Below, in pieces: positions 23,637-31,317 of a stretch of 32,490 nucleotides of DNA. The number at the start of each line of letters is the position of its first letter. Position 1 is the stretch's first letter. Source of the DNA: Falsiroseomonas sp. (GTDB lineage: Bacteria > Pseudomonadota > Alphaproteobacteria > Acetobacterales > Acetobacteraceae); NCBI RefSeq assembly GCF_030695085.1, contig NZ_JAUYTS010000177.1, positions 1-32,490 on the forward strand, read 5' to 3'. A program made the translations under genes and the position numbers. The notes under the pieces were generated by a model. The model saw only the letters and a list, made by a program, of their open reading frames with translations. It was not told where the DNA came from and made no database searches.

Positions 23637-24835
23637 GCCACATCCTCCGCCAACCGCAGGCTGGTGAATTGCCAGCGCGCATCGGGCGGGAAGAAGTTGC
23701 GATAGCTGGCGCGCGAATGGCCCGGTGCGGTGGCCAGCGAGCCGCCGCGCAGCACCATCTGGTTCACCATGAACTTGCCGTTGTACTCGCCAACCGCGCC
23801 TTCCCAGGGGCGAAAGCCGGGATAGGGGCGATAGGCGCTGCCGGTCCATTGCCAGGCGATGCCCTCCGCCTCGGCAAGGCCGGGCAGATTGGCGGCGGCT
23901 TCCCATTCCTGTTCCGTGGGCAGGCGCTTGCCGGCCCAACGGGCGAAGGCGTCGGCCTCGTACCAGGAGATGTGCCGCACCGGCTGCGCCGGATCCAGCG
24001 GGCGCAGACCAGCCGGGTCGAATTGCTGCCAGGCGCCATCATGCATTTCCCAATACAGCGGCGCCTCCCACCCCTGTGCCTGGCAGGCGGCCCAGCCATC
24101 GCTCATCCACAATAGCGGGCTGCGATAGCCACCATCGGCGATGAAGCCGGCCCAGTCCGCGTTGGTCACCAGGCGGTTGGCGATGCGGTAGGGGGCGAGG
24201 AAGTGCCGGTGGCGCGGGGTTTCATTGTCGAAGGCATAGCCGATGCCGTCATGGCCGATTTCCACCACGCCTTCCGGTCCGGCGAGCATGGCACGCGGCG
24301 CGGTATCCGGCGCCGGGTCCTGCCAGGCAGGGTCATAGGCCGGGCGCAGCGGGTTGAGGGACAGCGCGTGCAGCGCATCCGTCAGCAGCAATTCCTGGTG
24401 CTGCTCCTCATGCTGCAGGCCCAGTTCCACCAGATGCAGCGCCTCATCCGGCGCATCCTGCAGCAGCCGGGCCATGGCCTCGTCCACCGCGTCGCGATAG
24501 GCGGAGACGGCGGCGCAATCGGGGCGGGTGAGCATGCCGCGCTGCGGCCGCGCGTGGCGCGGGCCGGCGGCGACGTAGTAGCTGTTGAACAGCAGCGCAT
24601 ATTCCTCCCGCACCCTGGTGGCACCGGGCAGGAAGGGCAGCAGCAGGAAGGTCTCGAAGAACCAGGTGGTGTGGGCGCGGTGCCATTTGGCCGGGCTGCA
24701 ATCCGGCATGGACTGCACCACCTGATCTTCCGGCGAAAGCCGTGCGGCCAGCGCCTCGGTCCGCGCGCGGACGGCCTGGTAGCGGTGGAGAAGATGCTGC
24801 GCGGCCGGGCGAGGCCCCGCGGAGATCTGATTCAT
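23633..24835 (-). CDS. egtB: Ergothioneine biosynthesis protein EgtB (hercynine oxygenase)
   Basis: A 400-residue non-heme iron sulfoxide synthase that joins hercynine to a thiol (gamma-glutamylcysteine or cysteine) with oxygen. The N-terminal DinB-like domain carries the three iron ligands: His52 in WHRAHTTWFFE, and His142 and His146 in QHEEQHQELL. The C-terminal formylglycine-generating-enzyme-like domain, about 180-400, includes WYEADAFARWAGKRLPTEQEWE and ends in GGSLATAPGHSRASYRNFF. The ATG at 24835 gives the normal start; its ribosome site is weak. egtB precedes egtD in one transcript. No egtA, egtC or egtE is in the window, which is common in proteobacterial egtBD pairs. A stress-type promoter motif lies in the 61 bases upstream. 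Confidence 0.94.
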   Translation of the reverse strand: MNQISAGPRPAAQHLLHRYQAVRARTEALAARLSPEDQVVQSMPDCSPAKWHRAHTTWFFETFLLLPFLPGATRVREEYALLFNSYYVAAGPRHARPQRGMLTRPDCAAVSAYRDAVDEAMARLLQDAPDEALHLVELGLQHEEQHQELLLTDALHALSLNPLRPAYDPAWQDPAPDTAPRAMLAGPEGVVEIGHDGIGYAFDNETPRHRHFLAPYRIANRLVTNADWAGFIADGGYRSPLLWMSDGWAACQAQGWEAPLYWEMHDGAWQQFDPAGLRPLDPAQPVRHISWYEADAFARWAGKRLPTEQEWEAAANLPGLAEAEGIAWQWTGSAYRPYPGFRPWEGAVGEYNGKFMVNQMVLRGGSLATAPGHSRASYRNFFPPDARWQFTSLRLAEDVA

Positions 24836-24867
24836 TCTCGGACGAGGCTCCCCGGTTCAGCACCGGC

Positions 24868-24893
24868 AACGCCCGCAAACTGTTCGGGTTTCC
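24868..24893 (-). promoter_or_regulatory. Putative EcfG/RpoE2-like promoter of egtB-egtD
   Basis: On the minus strand GGAAA (24893-24889), one mismatch from GGAAC, is followed after 17 bases by CGTT (24871-24868), a full match to the -10. The start of transcription would be near 24861, leaving a leader of about 26 bases. It begins four bases beyond the stop of the upstream gene, so egtB could be transcribed separately. The -35 mismatch makes this weaker than the two motifs near treZ and glgX. Confidence 0.33.
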
Positions 24894-24896
24894 GCC

Positions 24897-25847
24897 TTAT
24901 CCCAGGCCGGCGAGGCGCCGCAGCGCCGGGGCGAGCGGCGCGGGCCGGTCCGCCAGCGGCCCAAGCAGCGCGGCGAAGCGGCCGATTTCCGCCAGGCCGA
25001 AGGCCGTCACGCCCGGCTCCGGCAGCCGTGCATGCACCTCCCCCAGCCCCATCCGCAGCGCCATCAGCCGCTTGCCATAGGCCAGCAGCAGCGGCAGGGA
25101 GCGGGACATGAAGACGATGATGGGCAGGATGGCGCGGTGCAGCGCCTCCGCCCGCTCCGTCTCGCCCGCCGACCACAGGCGCCAGATCTCCACCTGCGCG
25201 TCGACCAGTTCCGGCGCGGGGATCAGGCCCTGGCAACCGCTGCGTAGCGCCGTCGGCCATTCCAGCCCGCCATGGCCGGCGAAGACGTCACAGGTCTTGC
25301 TGGCTTCCAGGGCGAATTCGGCAACGGATACGGCGGCGCCTTCGGCCTTCATGAAGCGGATATTCGGGTGGTTGCGATGCAGCGCCAGAAGCGCGGCGTC
25401 GGAGACCGAGACATCCATCATCAGCGGGTTGTTCTGGATGCCCACGGGCAGCACGGCACGGTCCGCCACCGTGCCGAGGAAGCGCAGGATCCCGGCCTCC
25501 GCCACGCCCTTCACCGGCGGCGGTTGCAGCACCACCCAATCCGCGCCGCGCGCCTTCGCCTCCGCGATGAAGTCGAGCTGGCCGTGGACGGAGACCTCCG
25601 CCACCGTCGCCATCAGCGGCACCCGGCCGGCGATGCGGGCAGCGGCCCAGCCCACGATGTCCAGGCGCTCGGCGGTGGACAGGCGGAACACCTCCGTCAC
25701 CAGGCCGAGCACGGCGATGCCCTGGCAGCCGGCGGCGAGGCAGAGATCCACCTGGCGTTCCAGCGCCGCGCGATCCAGCCGGCCATCCGGCAGGTAGTAG
25801 GCGTAAAGGATCGGATGCACGCCGGACAGGCGCGGCAAGGGCGGCAT
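24897..25847 (-). CDS. Divergent DHDPS/NAL-fold (dihydrodipicolinate synthase family) protein
   Basis: A 316-residue protein with the (beta/alpha)8 layout of class I pyruvate-dependent aldolases. The Schiff-base lysine is likely Lys167 in IRFMKAEGAA, and SVHGQLDFIAEAKARGADWVVLQPP (from about 86) fits the usual fifth-strand region. However, the GTTGE motif of true dihydrodipicolinate synthases reads GLVTEVF (48-54), and the YNxP tyrosine motif reads IQNNPL (137-142), so the proton-relay Thr-Thr and the catalytic Tyr are missing. It probably is not lysine-pathway DapA. It may be an aldolase, a dehydratase or a hydrolase on another 2-oxo acid. I chose the ATG at 25847, with GAGAGGAAA upstream. 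It follows the Rieske and hydroxyacid dehydrogenase genes in the same direction, 53 bases from the latter. Confidence 0.8.
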   Translation of the reverse strand: MPPLPRLSGVHPILYAYYLPDGRLDRAALERQVDLCLAAGCQGIAVLGLVTEVFRLSTAERLDIVGWAAARIAGRVPLMATVAEVSVHGQLDFIAEAKARGADWVVLQPPPVKGVAEAGILRFLGTVADRAVLPVGIQNNPLMMDVSVSDAALLALHRNHPNIRFMKAEGAAVSVAEFALEASKTCDVFAGHGGLEWPTALRSGCQGLIPAPELVDAQVEIWRLWSAGETERAEALHRAILPIIVFMSRSLPLLLAYGKRLMALRMGLGEVHARLPEPGVTAFGLAEIGRFAALLGPLADRPAPLAPALRRLAGLG

Positions 25848-25900
25848 GGCGCGGGTTTCCTCTCCGTTGCCGGGAGGCTGGCGCGCAGCGCGCCCCGCGG

Positions 25901-26827
25901 TCAAGCCGCCAGCAGCGCGGCCCGCAGCGATTGCACCACATGCGCACCCATCGCCGACCGCGTCTCCACCGTGGCGCTGGCGATGTGCGGGGCCAGCACG
26001 ACATTGGGCAGGGCCGCGAAGCGTGGGTCCACCTTCGGCTCGTTCAGGAAGACGTCGAGGCCGGCCGAGCCCAGCCCGCCATCCGCCAGCGCCGCCAGCA
26101 GCGCGGCCTCCTCCACCACTTCGCCGCGGGCGATGTTCACCAGCGTGCCATGCGGGCCCAGCGCGCGGAGGGTGGCTTCATCCACCAGGTTGCGGTTGGC
26201 CGCGCCGCCGGTCGTCGCGACCACCAGAATGTCGCTGTCCTGCGCCAGTGCCAGCGGCGTGGCGTGGAAGGGCAGGTCCAGCCCCGGCCGCTGCGTGCGG
26301 GTGCAGTAGCGCAGTGCCAACCCCGCCGCGGCGGCACGCCGGGCGATGGCCGCGCCGATATGGCCGAAGCCGAGCAGGCCCATCCGCGCGCCCTGCAGGC
26401 TGCGGCCAAAGGCGAAGCCCTGCCCCGAAGCCCAGGCGCCGGAGCGGACATGCGCATCCGCCGCCACCAGGCGCCGGCGCGCCATCACCGCGAGCGCCAT
26501 CGCCAGATCGGCCACCTCCTCCGCCAGCACGGCGGAGGTGTTGGTCAGCGCAATGCCGCGCGCGGCCAGCGCCGCCGTGTCGATCCGGTCGATTCCGGCG
26601 CTGAAGCAGGCGACGATCCGCAGCGCCGGCAGCTTGGCGAGTAGCGCGGAGTCCAGGAGTTCACGGCCGGAGGTGGCGATGCCAAGAATGCGGTCGCCAC
26701 GCGCCGCCAGCAGCGCATCCAGCGCCGCGGAACCCAGTGGGCCATGGGTGGTGAAGATGGCATCCAGCGCCGCGCGTTCCGCGGGCTGGATCATGCTGGT
26801 GAGGACCAGGATTTCGGGCGGGTGCAT
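25901..26827 (-). CDS. D-isomer-specific 2-hydroxyacid dehydrogenase
   Basis: A 308-residue NAD(P)-dependent dehydrogenase of the glyoxylate/hydroxypyruvate reductase type. It has a normal glycine loop, GFGHIG (153-158), unlike the copy at 7461-8504. CFSAGIDRID lies at 74-83, the catalytic Arg is in VNIARGEVVEE near 235, the Glu in LDVFLNEP near 264 and the His in LAPHIAS near 282. The start at 26827 gives a typical N-terminus (EILVLTSM). It lies between the Rieske oxygenase gene (31 bases upstream) and the DHDPS-like gene (53 bases downstream) on the same strand, so the three probably form one transcript. It would interconvert a 2-oxo acid made by the pathway with its 2-hydroxy form. The substrate is unknown. 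Confidence 0.88.
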   Translation of the reverse strand: MHPPEILVLTSMIQPAERAALDAIFTTHGPLGSAALDALLAARGDRILGIATSGRELLDSALLAKLPALRIVACFSAGIDRIDTAALAARGIALTNTSAVLAEEVADLAMALAVMARRRLVAADAHVRSGAWASGQGFAFGRSLQGARMGLLGFGHIGAAIARRAAAAGLALRYCTRTQRPGLDLPFHATPLALAQDSDILVVATTGGAANRNLVDEATLRALGPHGTLVNIARGEVVEEAALLAALADGGLGSAGLDVFLNEPKVDPRFAALPNVVLAPHIASATVETRSAMGAHVVQSLRAALLAA

Positions 26828-26858
26828 CCGCGCGGTCTGCTTGCGCGGTCCGGCGCGG

Positions 26859-27869
26859 TCAAGCCGGTTGCGGCACCCTGGCTTGTGCGGCGATCATCTC
26901 CGCCAGCATCCGCCGCATCAGCACGCCGGGGCGGTCGCTGGGCATGTTCATCTCGATGCCCGTCTGGTCCAGCGGCACATCATGGTCGGTGGATTCCAGG
27001 ATGTCGCGGTCCTCATCCGTGACGATGCGATCGAAGGCGATGACATCCGCGGCCTTGGCCTGTTCCTCCGTGTCGTTGCGGAAAACGAATTGCACGACCA
27101 TCGACGTCGCATCGTCGATCGGCGTGGCACAGGTGACGATGGAGTGGCTCAGGCCGTTCGGATACTGGATGCGGAGCTTGCGGAGGAAGGGCGCATACCA
27201 GCGGCCGCGCATGTGGCGCACCGTGGTATCGCTTTCCATGTTCAGCACCTTCTTCTGGATCTCGGGGTTCCGCACCGGAACCTCCGTGATCATCACGAAG
27301 CCGTCCGCGTGTTCCTCGATCTCCAGCCTGGCGGGTTCGGGGTGGCCCTGGTCGCCAAAGCTCGCACGGTGGACGAAGGCGAAGTGGGCATTGTCAAAAC
27401 TGTTTTCCATCAGGCGCAGGCCGGCGCAGTTCCAGACTTCATAGAACTCGTCGATGCGGCGGAAGCCGAGCCCCTCCTCCTCGAAATCCGGCAGCGGATA
27501 CAGCGGGTCCTCCAGCGCCACCCAGACATGGCCGTAGCGGATGGCGGCCTGGTAGGCGGGGACGCGCATGTTGGTCGCGCCCTGCCGGTCCACCGGCCGC
27601 TGCGGAACGCGCATGACGCGGCCATCGGCGGCGAATTCCCAGCCATGGTAGCCGCAGGCGAGGCGGCCGGCGGTGTAGAAGCCCTTGGAGAGCTTCGCCG
27701 TACGATGACAGCAGCGGTCATCCATCGCCGCCGCCTTGCCATCCCCGTCCAGCCACAATACCAGATCCTGGCCGAGCAGCCGGAACGGCTTCGGCCCTTC
27801 CGCCAGATGGGCCACCGGCATCACCGGATACCAGAATCGGCGCAGCAGCGGCGTGGCGGTGGCGAGCAT
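26859..27869 (-). CDS. Rieske non-heme iron oxygenase, alpha-subunit type
   Basis: A 336-residue oxygenase that would hydroxylate, O-demethylate or N-demethylate a ring compound using electrons from a separate reductase. The Rieske [2Fe-2S] ligands are Cys53, His55, Cys72 and His75 (DRCCHRTAKLSKG, then ACGYHGWEF). The mononuclear iron motif D-x2-H-x4-H is Asp159, His162 and His167 (NSFDNAHFAFVH), with the bridging Asp retained. The size and the YPVMPVAHLAEGPKPF opening place it with the single-component-type (vanillate/phthalate-like) oxygenases. I prefer the ATG at 27869, which has GAGGG eight bases upstream; an ATG at 27884 is the alternative. No ferredoxin or reductase gene is in the window. 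It is divergent from the binding-protein gene across a region with a dyad. Confidence 0.9.
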   Translation of the reverse strand: MLATATPLLRRFWYPVMPVAHLAEGPKPFRLLGQDLVLWLDGDGKAAAMDDRCCHRTAKLSKGFYTAGRLACGYHGWEFAADGRVMRVPQRPVDRQGATNMRVPAYQAAIRYGHVWVALEDPLYPLPDFEEEGLGFRRIDEFYEVWNCAGLRLMENSFDNAHFAFVHRASFGDQGHPEPARLEIEEHADGFVMITEVPVRNPEIQKKVLNMESDTTVRHMRGRWYAPFLRKLRIQYPNGLSHSIVTCATPIDDATSMVVQFVFRNDTEEQAKAADVIAFDRIVTDEDRDILESTDHDVPLDQTGIEMNMPSDRPGVLMRRMLAEMIAAQARVPQPA

Positions 27870-27960
27870 CCGGCGGACCCTCATGGCTGGAGATCAGCGC
27901 CAGGGTGCAAATCCGGGCCGGCTGAATCAAGCGCCGCATGGCCCCACTTCCGGCAAAAAC

Positions 27961-27997
27961 CGCCCATTCCATTGTCATTTCGCCCACTTATTGGGCG
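27961..27997. promoter_or_regulatory. Putative operator: dyad plus direct repeat in divergent promoter region
   Basis: CGCCCA (27981-27986) and TGGGCG (27992-27997) form a dyad around CTTAT. A related half-site, CGCCCATTCCATTG, starts at 27961, 20 bases (about two helical turns) before the dyad copy CGCCCACTTATTG. The arrangement lies in the AT-richer middle of the roughly 210-base gap between the divergent Rieske and binding-protein genes. It would suit a regulator controlling both sides; none is encoded in the window. Confidence 0.35.
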
Positions 27998-28096
27998 CAC
28001 CTCGGCTGATTCGCCGCGAGTTGGGGCAGAATGGCCTTTCGCCGGCCTCGCTGCTTTTGCTAACAGCGCCGGGCCACAACCCCCGGGACCGTCACG

Positions 28097-29113
28097 ATGC
28101 GCCGTCGCCACGCCCTTGCCCTGTTCGGCTCCGCGGTTCTTGCCGCCCCCGCCGTCCATGCCCAGTCGCTGACCAATGTCCGCTTCAGCCTGGATTGGGC
28201 GCTGCAAGGCCCGCAGGGCGCCTTCGTGCTGGCGCTCGACCGTGGCTATTTCCGCGAAGCAGGCCTCAACGTCACCATGGATCGCGGCTTCGGCTCCGGC
28301 GACGTGCCGGTAAAGGTCTCGGCCGGCGCCTATGATGTCGGCGTCGCCGATCTGAACCCGACCATCCGCATGAAGCTGGAGCGGCCGGAGAGCGACCTGT
28401 TCACCCCCTTCATCATCCATGACGCGACCGCGCTGGCGGTTATGACCCTGCGGCGGGAGAATATCCGCACCCCGGCCGATCTGGTGGGCAAGACCCTGGC
28501 CGCGCCGGAATCGGATGCCGGGCGGCAGCTGTTCCCCGCCTTCGCCAAGGCCGCCGGGATCGACCCCGCCTCCGTCCGCTGGCAGAGCGTGACGCCACAG
28601 CTGCGGGAGCCGATGCTGGCTCAGGGCCGGGTGAACGCCATCACCGGCTTCATCACCTCCGGCATCTTCTCCCTCCGCGGGCTTGGGATTGCGGAGCAGG
28701 ACATCGTGACGATGCTGTTCAGCGATGTCGGCGCCGACTTCTTCTCGACCTCGATGATCACCACGCGCCGCTGGGCCGCCGCCAATCCGCAGGCCGTCAC
28801 CGGCCTGATCCGCGGCCTGGTCCGCGCCCAGTATGACAGCCTGCGCGACCCGGATGCCACCATCGCCAATCTCCGCCAGCGGGAGCCGCTGACCGATGTG
28901 CCGCTGGAGACGGCACGCCTGCGCATGGCGCTGGACCGCCTGACCTTCACCCCCGCCGTTCGGGAGAACGGCTTTGGCCGCGTGGACATGGCGCGGCTGC
29001 AGCGCAGCATCGACTCGGTTCGGGACGCCTTCGGCATCTCGCGCCCGCTGCCGGCCTCGGATATCTACGACCCGTCCTACCTGCCCCCGGCGGCCGATCT
29101 GAAGCTGGCCTGA
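28097..29113 (+). CDS. ABC transporter substrate-binding protein, NMT1/THI5-like
   Basis: A 338-residue periplasmic binding protein of the SsuA/TauA/NMT1 group, which serves importers of sulfonates, nitrate, pyrimidine precursors and aromatic acids. The N-terminus is a signal peptide with an arginine run (MRRRHALALFGSAVLAAPAVHA, cleavage after residue 22), possibly Tat-type. Family features follow: VRFSLDWALQGPQGAFVLA (28-46), GYFREAGLNVTM, and VGVADLNPTIR near 91. In true THI5-like proteins the W-x-PN-x-H motif sits where this protein has DWALQGPQG. No permease or ATPase gene is in the window, so its partners must lie downstream or elsewhere. It heads a plus-strand set with a creatininase-family gene and two FAD oxidoreductases, and is divergent from the Rieske gene. 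Confidence 0.87.
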   Translation: MRRRHALALFGSAVLAAPAVHAQSLTNVRFSLDWALQGPQGAFVLALDRGYFREAGLNVTMDRGFGSGDVPVKVSAGAYDVGVADLNPTIRMKLERPESDLFTPFIIHDATALAVMTLRRENIRTPADLVGKTLAAPESDAGRQLFPAFAKAAGIDPASVRWQSVTPQLREPMLAQGRVNAITGFITSGIFSLRGLGIAEQDIVTMLFSDVGADFFSTSMITTRRWAAANPQAVTGLIRGLVRAQYDSLRDPDATIANLRQREPLTDVPLETARLRMALDRLTFTPAVRENGFGRVDMARLQRSIDSVRDAFGISRPLPASDIYDPSYLPPAADLKLA

Positions 29114-29138
29114 GGCGCTTCCCGAAAGGTCCCCTGCC

Positions 29139-29957
29139 ATGGCCCCGCTTCCCACCCGCTACTGGCAGGACCTGCCCTGGCCGGCCTTCAAGACGCTGCC
29201 GGCCAACACCGTGGCCGTGCTGCCGGTGGCATCCATCGAGCAGCACGGGCCGCATCTGCCGGTCGCGGTCGATACCACCATCAACCAGGGCGTCATCGCC
29301 CGCACGCTGAAGGTGGCGGCGGCCGACCTGCCCGTGCTGGTGCTGCCGACGCAATGCGTGGGCTGTTCGGTGGAGCATCTGCGCTTCCCCGGCACCGTCA
29401 CCACCAGCCCCGAGACGCTGCTGGCGCTGGTGACGGATATCGGCGCGAGCGTGGCGCGGGCGGGCGTGAAGCGCCTGGTGATCGTCAACAGCCATGGCGG
29501 CAATGTCGCCGTCCTCGACATCGCCTGCCGCCGCATCCGCATCCAGCACGGCATCCTGGCGATCAACGCCATGTGGGCGCGGATGGGCAAGCCGGAGGCG
29601 CTGCGCGACCCGGTGGAAGGCAAGTACGGCATCCATGCGGGCCGCGACGAGACCTCTGTCATGCTCGCGCTGACCCCCCATCTGGTGCGCATGGAGAACG
29701 CAAGGAACTTCGTCAGTCGCTGGCAGGGCGTGGCCAATGCGGCGCCGGGCATGGCCCCCGACGCCGGCGCGCCCTTGGCCTGGCAGGCGCAGGACCTCAA
29801 CCCGGCGGGTGCGGTGGGCGATGCCTCGCTCGCCACAGCCGAGATTGGCGAGCAGCTTCTGGATTTCGCGGCGGAGAAGATGGCGACCCTCTGGGCGCAG
29901 GTCGCCGCCTTCGATGCCGAGGGTTTTCTCGCGAACGAGCCTGACCCGCATGGCTGA
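29139..29957 (+). CDS. Creatininase-family amidohydrolase
   Basis: A 272-residue metal-dependent hydrolase. The family's metal ligands are visible: Glu34 and His36 in SIEQHGPHLP, Asp45 in VAVDTTIN, His119 in VNSHGGN and Glu171 in HAGRDETS. Known members open the ring of creatinine, cleave formamide-type bonds in riboflavin/F420 pathways (ArfB) or trim the mycofactocin precursor (MftE), so sequence alone does not give the substrate. The neighbourhood of oxygenase and FAD oxidoreductases favours an amide- or lactam-opening step in catabolism. AAAGG precedes the ATG. The end overlaps the start of the first FAD oxidoreductase by 8 bases (ATGGCTGA), so translation is coupled. There is no radical-SAM or MftA-like gene nearby, arguing against a mycofactocin role. 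Confidence 0.87.
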   Translation: MAPLPTRYWQDLPWPAFKTLPANTVAVLPVASIEQHGPHLPVAVDTTINQGVIARTLKVAAADLPVLVLPTQCVGCSVEHLRFPGTVTTSPETLLALVTDIGASVARAGVKRLVIVNSHGGNVAVLDIACRRIRIQHGILAINAMWARMGKPEALRDPVEGKYGIHAGRDETSVMLALTPHLVRMENARNFVSRWQGVANAAPGMAPDAGAPLAWQAQDLNPAGAVGDASLATAEIGEQLLDFAAEKMATLWAQVAAFDAEGFLANEPDPHG

Positions 29958-31317
29958 CATGGTGGCGCTGGCCGCGGCGCTGGATGGCATCGAGCTGTCC
30001 ACCGACCGCGCCTTGCTGCGGCAGAAAAGCCGCGACTTCTACTGGTACAGCCCGATCCTGAAGGCGCAGCTCGACGGCAAATCCGCAGAGCTTTTCGCCC
30101 GCCCGCGCGATGAGGCGGAGGTGCTGCGCATCCTCTCCGCCGCCCGCGCTGCCCGCGTGCCGGTGACGGTGCGCGGCGGCGGCACCGGCAATTACGGGCA
30201 ATGCGTGCCGATGGAAGGCGGCGTCGTGCTGGACATGACGGCGATGTCCGCGCCGATCGGCATCACCGATGGCGTAGTGGAGGTGGAGGCCGGGGCGAAG
30301 ATGATCGACCTCGACCTCTGGGCGCGCGAACAGGGGTGGGAGCTGAAGCTCTGGCCCTCCACCAAGCGCACCGCGACCATTGGCGGCTTCGTCGCCGGTG
30401 GCGGCGCGGGGGTGGGTGGCATCAGCCATGGCACGATGCGCGAGCGCGGAAATTTTCTCGGCGCCCGCATCGCGACGATGACGGACCCGCCGCGCATCCT
30501 GGATCTGGAAGGCCAGGCGGCCAATCCGGTGAACCGCACCTACGGCACCACCGGCGTGCTGACCCGCATCCGCGTGCCGCTGACCCCGGCACAGGATTGG
30601 CGCGACGTCGCCATCGCCTTCCCGGATTTCGTGCCGGCGAGCCGCTTCGCGCTGGAACTCAGCTTCGCCGATGGCATCCCGAAAAAGATGTGCGGCGTCT
30701 TCGACAGCCAGTTGCCGCCCTTCTTCCGGGGCCTGGCCGATGCGGTGCCCTCCGGACACGCGCTGGCACTGGTGATGGTGGCACCCGGCGCGCTGCTGGC
30801 GCTGCGCGAATTGGCGGCCGAGCACGGCGGCACCATCGTCGCCGAGCAATCCACCGTGGACGCCGAGCGCGATGGCGATGCGACGCCCTTCTACGAATAT
30901 TGCTGGAACCACACCACGCTCCAGGTTCTCAAGAAGGATCGCGGCGTCACCTACCTGCAATGCCGCTTCCCCTTCGAGAACACGCTGGAAGCGATCGAGG
31001 CCGTCCGTATCCCGTTCCGCGACGAGGTATGGATGCACACCGAATGCGTCCGCTTCGGCGGCCGCCTCACCATGTCCGCCCTGCCGGTCATCCGCTGGAC
31101 CAATGCGGAACGCCTGGCCGAGATCATGGCCGCCTTCGAGGCGCAGGGCATCGGCATTGCCAACCCGCATGTCCTGACCATCGAGGAAGGCAGCAACTAC
31201 CGCCGCGTGCCGGGCGACCAGCTCGGCTTCAAGCAGCGCACGGACCCGCTCGGCCTGCTCAATCCGGGCAAGATGCGTGATTTCGTTCCCGTCGACGCCC
31301 CAGGGGAGGCCGCATGA
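29950..31317 (+). CDS. FAD-binding oxidoreductase, PCMH/VAO type (first of a tandem pair)
   Basis: A 455-residue flavoprotein with an N-terminal FAD-binding PCMH domain. RPRDEAEVLRILSAARAARV (51-70) and the pyrophosphate loop VTVRGGGTGNYG (72-83) are followed by GGVVLDMTAMS. A TKRTATIGGFVAGGGAGVGG segment near 137-156 and TYGTTGVLTRIRVPL near 197 complete the FAD site. The C-terminal half has WNHTTLQVLKKDRGVTYLQ near 318 and an LNPGKM end typical of GlcD-like enzymes. The ATG at 29950 lies inside the creatininase gene end (coupled). It overlaps the next, clearly paralogous gene in ATGA. Such enzymes oxidise 2-hydroxy acids or other alcohols/amines; the substrate here is unknown. The pair may act as a heterodimer. 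Confidence 0.88.
   Translation: MADMVALAAALDGIELSTDRALLRQKSRDFYWYSPILKAQLDGKSAELFARPRDEAEVLRILSAARAARVPVTVRGGGTGNYGQCVPMEGGVVLDMTAMSAPIGITDGVVEVEAGAKMIDLDLWAREQGWELKLWPSTKRTATIGGFVAGGGAGVGGISHGTMRERGNFLGARIATMTDPPRILDLEGQAANPVNRTYGTTGVLTRIRVPLTPAQDWRDVAIAFPDFVPASRFALELSFADGIPKKMCGVFDSQLPPFFRGLADAVPSGHALALVMVAPGALLALRELAAEHGGTIVAEQSTVDAERDGDATPFYEYCWNHTTLQVLKKDRGVTYLQCRFPFENTLEAIEAVRIPFRDEVWMHTECVRFGGRLTMSALPVIRWTNAERLAEIMAAFEAQGIGIANPHVLTIEEGSNYRRVPGDQLGFKQRTDPLGLLNPGKMRDFVPVDAPGEAA

Noticed and set aside
29139..29957. Mycofactocin or F420 biosynthesis role for the creatininase-family protein
   Set aside because: No precursor peptide, radical-SAM or F420 genes are nearby; the catabolic neighbours fit an amide hydrolase better.
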